Positions 5,797 to 7,420 of a stretch of DNA of 7,420 bases are shown here, piece by piece. Position numbers and translations under genes: made by a program. Position 1 is the first letter of the stretch; every line of letters starts with the position of its first letter. The notes under the pieces were generated by a model, which made no database searches, was not told the origin of the DNA, and worked only from the letters and a program-made list of their open reading frames with translations. This DNA comes from Cryomorphaceae bacterium (GTDB lineage: Bacteria; Bacteroidota; Bacteroidia; Flavobacteriales_D; Crocinitomicaceae), in the NCBI GenBank assembly GCA_027485365.1, contig JAIXRD010000182.1, positions 1 through 7,420 on the forward strand. The letters are read 5' to 3'.

Positions 5797-7420
5797 ATGA
5801 GCGATGCAATACAACACGAATGCGGGATCGCCCTCCTGCGCCTGAAAAAGGACCTATCTTTTTACCTTGAAAAGTATGGGACAGCATTTTATGGATTAAA
5901 TAAAATGCAACTATTAATGGAAAAACAGCACAACCGTGGACAGGACGGCGCTGGCATTGCAAACATCAAATTAGATATGCAACCCGGTGAACGTTATATC
6001 AGCCGTGCACGTTCTATTGATACAAATCCTATTCAAGATTTATTCGGACAAATCGGTTCCAGATTTAACCAACTTGCATCAGAGGCTCCAGAAAAATTAA
6101 AAGATGTTGCTTATCTAAAGAAACATGCTGGATTCACCGGTGAATTGTTTCTGGGCCACCTTCGATATGGTACCTTTGGTCGAAATTCGATTGAAAGTTG
6201 TCATCCCTTTCTTCGTCAAAACAATTGGATGACTAGGAATTTAGTGCTTGCCGGTAATTTCAATTTAACGAATGTCGATGAATTGTTCGATTCTTTACTG
6301 GCGATAGGCCAACATCCAAAAGAGAAGTCAGATACGGTAACCGTTTTAGAAAAAATCGGTCATTTTCTGGATGTAGAGAATGATCGGCTCTATGCTAAAT
6401 TTAAGTCTGAAGGGTTTTCAAAACCTGATATTTCATCAAAAATTAGCGAGCACTTAGATTTAGTTTCTGTACTTCAGAAGTCGGCTAATAAATGGGATGG
6501 AGGCTATGCTATGGCTGGATTAATCGGTCATGGTGACGCCTTTGTACTAAGAGATCCAGCGGGTATTCGTCCGGCATTTTATTATGAGGATGAGGAGGTT
6601 GTTGTGGTGGCGTCTGAACGACCGGTTATTCAAACCGTATTTAATTTAAAAGAACATCAGGTAAAGGAATTAGAACCTGGCAGCGCCTTACTAATTCCAA
6701 AGCAGGGTCATGTTTCTGAGAAAGAAATTTTACCACAACTCACCATTAAGAAATGTTCTTTTGAGCGCATTTATTTTTCGAGAGGGTCAGATGCAGATAT
6801 CTATAAAGAGCGTAAAAACTTGGGTAGAAATATCGTCCCACAAGTAATGGATGCCATACAGGGTGATATTGAGCATACGGTGTTTTCGTTTATTCCAAAT
6901 ACGGCAGAAGTGTCATTTTATGGAATGATGAAAGGGGTAGAGGATTACCACAACCTTGAAAAAGCAAATGCTATTTTAGCCTTAGGGCCAAATCCAAGTT
7001 CAGAATCAATTACCCAAATTATTGAAGGCCGAGCTCGGATTGAGAAAATCGCAATCAAAGATGCGAAATTGAGAACCTTCATTACCCAAGATGATTCTCG
7101 CGATGATTTGGTCACACATGTCTATGACATTACGTATGGTTGCATTGTTCCACATCGCGATAATATAGTGGTTATTGACGACAGCATTGTTCGTGGTACT
7201 ACCTTGAAAAAGAGTATTTTACGTATGTTGAATCGCTTGGAACCTAAACGCATTGTAATTGTCTCTTCAGCACCACAAATTCGTTTTCCGGATTGTTACG
7301 GGATTGATATGGCGAAAATGGGTGACTTCATTGCCTTTGAGGCAGCAATTTCTTTATTGAAAGAACGCAACCTGGATCATATCATTGAAGAGGTTTATGA
7401 AGCCTGTTTGAATCAATTAT
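5797..7420 (+). CDS. Amidophosphoribosyltransferase-like protein, long Bacteroidota form (partial, 3' end missing)
   Basis: The frame is open from ATG 5797 to the window end, giving 541 residues and no stop. Known members of this form are about 630 residues, so roughly 90 are missing. Residues 1-8 (MSDAIQHE) precede CGIALLRL, where Cys9 is the expected Ntn nucleophile of a class II glutamine amidotransferase. A propeptide removed to expose this Cys is known for Bacillus PurF. HNRGQDGAG (45-53), GHLRYGTFG (120-128) and AGNFNLTN follow, then SDT, all part of the amidotransferase domain. Later, LRDPAGIRP and ASERPVIQT lead into the phosphoribosyltransferase part, with the PRPP loop VVIDDSIVRGTT at 458-469 and the PDCYGIDM segment. 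The PurF reaction is PRPP plus glutamine to phosphoribosylamine, the first step of purine synthesis. Differences from textbook PurF (see findings) leave open whether this protein performs it. The start is set by the nucleophile Cys and the promoter just upstream. Confidence 0.88.
   Translation, partial: MSDAIQHECGIALLRLKKDLSFYLEKYGTAFYGLNKMQLLMEKQHNRGQDGAGIANIKLDMQPGERYISRARSIDTNPIQDLFGQIGSRFNQLASEAPEKLKDVAYLKKHAGFTGELFLGHLRYGTFGRNSIESCHPFLRQNNWMTRNLVLAGNFNLTNVDELFDSLLAIGQHPKEKSDTVTVLEKIGHFLDVENDRLYAKFKSEGFSKPDISSKISEHLDLVSVLQKSANKWDGGYAMAGLIGHGDAFVLRDPAGIRPAFYYEDEEVVVVASERPVIQTVFNLKEHQVKELEPGSALLIPKQGHVSEKEILPQLTIKKCSFERIYFSRGSDADIYKERKNLGRNIVPQVMDAIQGDIEHTVFSFIPNTAEVSFYGMMKGVEDYHNLEKANAILALGPNPSSESITQIIEGRARIEKIAIKDAKLRTFITQDDSRDDLVTHVYDITYGCIVPHRDNIVVIDDSIVRGTTLKKSILRMLNRLEPKRIVIVSSAPQIRFPDCYGIDMAKMGDFIAFEAAISLLKERNLDHIIEEVYEACLNQL

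Overview
The window looks like a Bacteroidota chromosome, most likely order Flavobacteriales. It is moderately AT-rich. It carries gldH (found only in this phylum), a DUF2911 lipid-free secreted protein, a SusC-style TonB-dependent receptor with an N-terminal carboxypeptidase-like domain, A/T-rich leaders without clear Shine-Dalgarno sites, and one promoter of the Bacteroidota TTG / TAnnTTTG type. The exact family is not determinable from what is here. All genes are on the plus strand and tightly packed. No tRNA, rRNA, CRISPR array, insertion sequence or integrase is visible.

Positions 1-1831 hold a tightly coupled run. It begins with the lysine-rich tail of an upstream gene, probably the PSP1/RicT-family gene that often precedes gldH. 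Next come gldH itself (8-nt overlap with that tail), a small conserved protein resembling DUF6495 (1-nt overlap), and a DUF2911 gene. The DUF2911 gene is interrupted by an in-frame TAA at the start of a 15-A run. The reading frame past the stop still encodes the family's usual TPR-like C-terminus down to 1831, so this is either a recent nonsense lesion or a consensus error in low-complexity sequence.

Positions 1835-5723 hold an EamA/DMT-type inner-membrane transporter, followed by a three-gene cassette. The cassette encodes a small Cys/His-rich exported protein of the HYC_CC_PP type, a 737-residue TonB-dependent receptor, and a periplasmic heavy-metal-associated (HMA) domain protein. The last two overlap by 4 nt (ATGA). 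Each of the three proteins carries at least one adjacent Cys-Cys pair, and the order fits an outer-membrane metal (probably copper) acquisition or handling route. The substrate is inferred.

After a 73-nt gap with a good Bacteroidota promoter, positions 5797-7420 encode the first 541 residues of a long amidophosphoribosyltransferase-like protein. It has a class II glutamine amidotransferase domain plus a phosphoribosyltransferase domain and runs off the window end. This is the divergent ~630-residue Bacteroidota version, not a textbook PurF.

The most notable observations are the DUF2911 nonsense/poly-A lesion, the metal cassette with its shared Cys-Cys pairs, and the divergent PurF-like protein with an almost leaderless predicted transcript.
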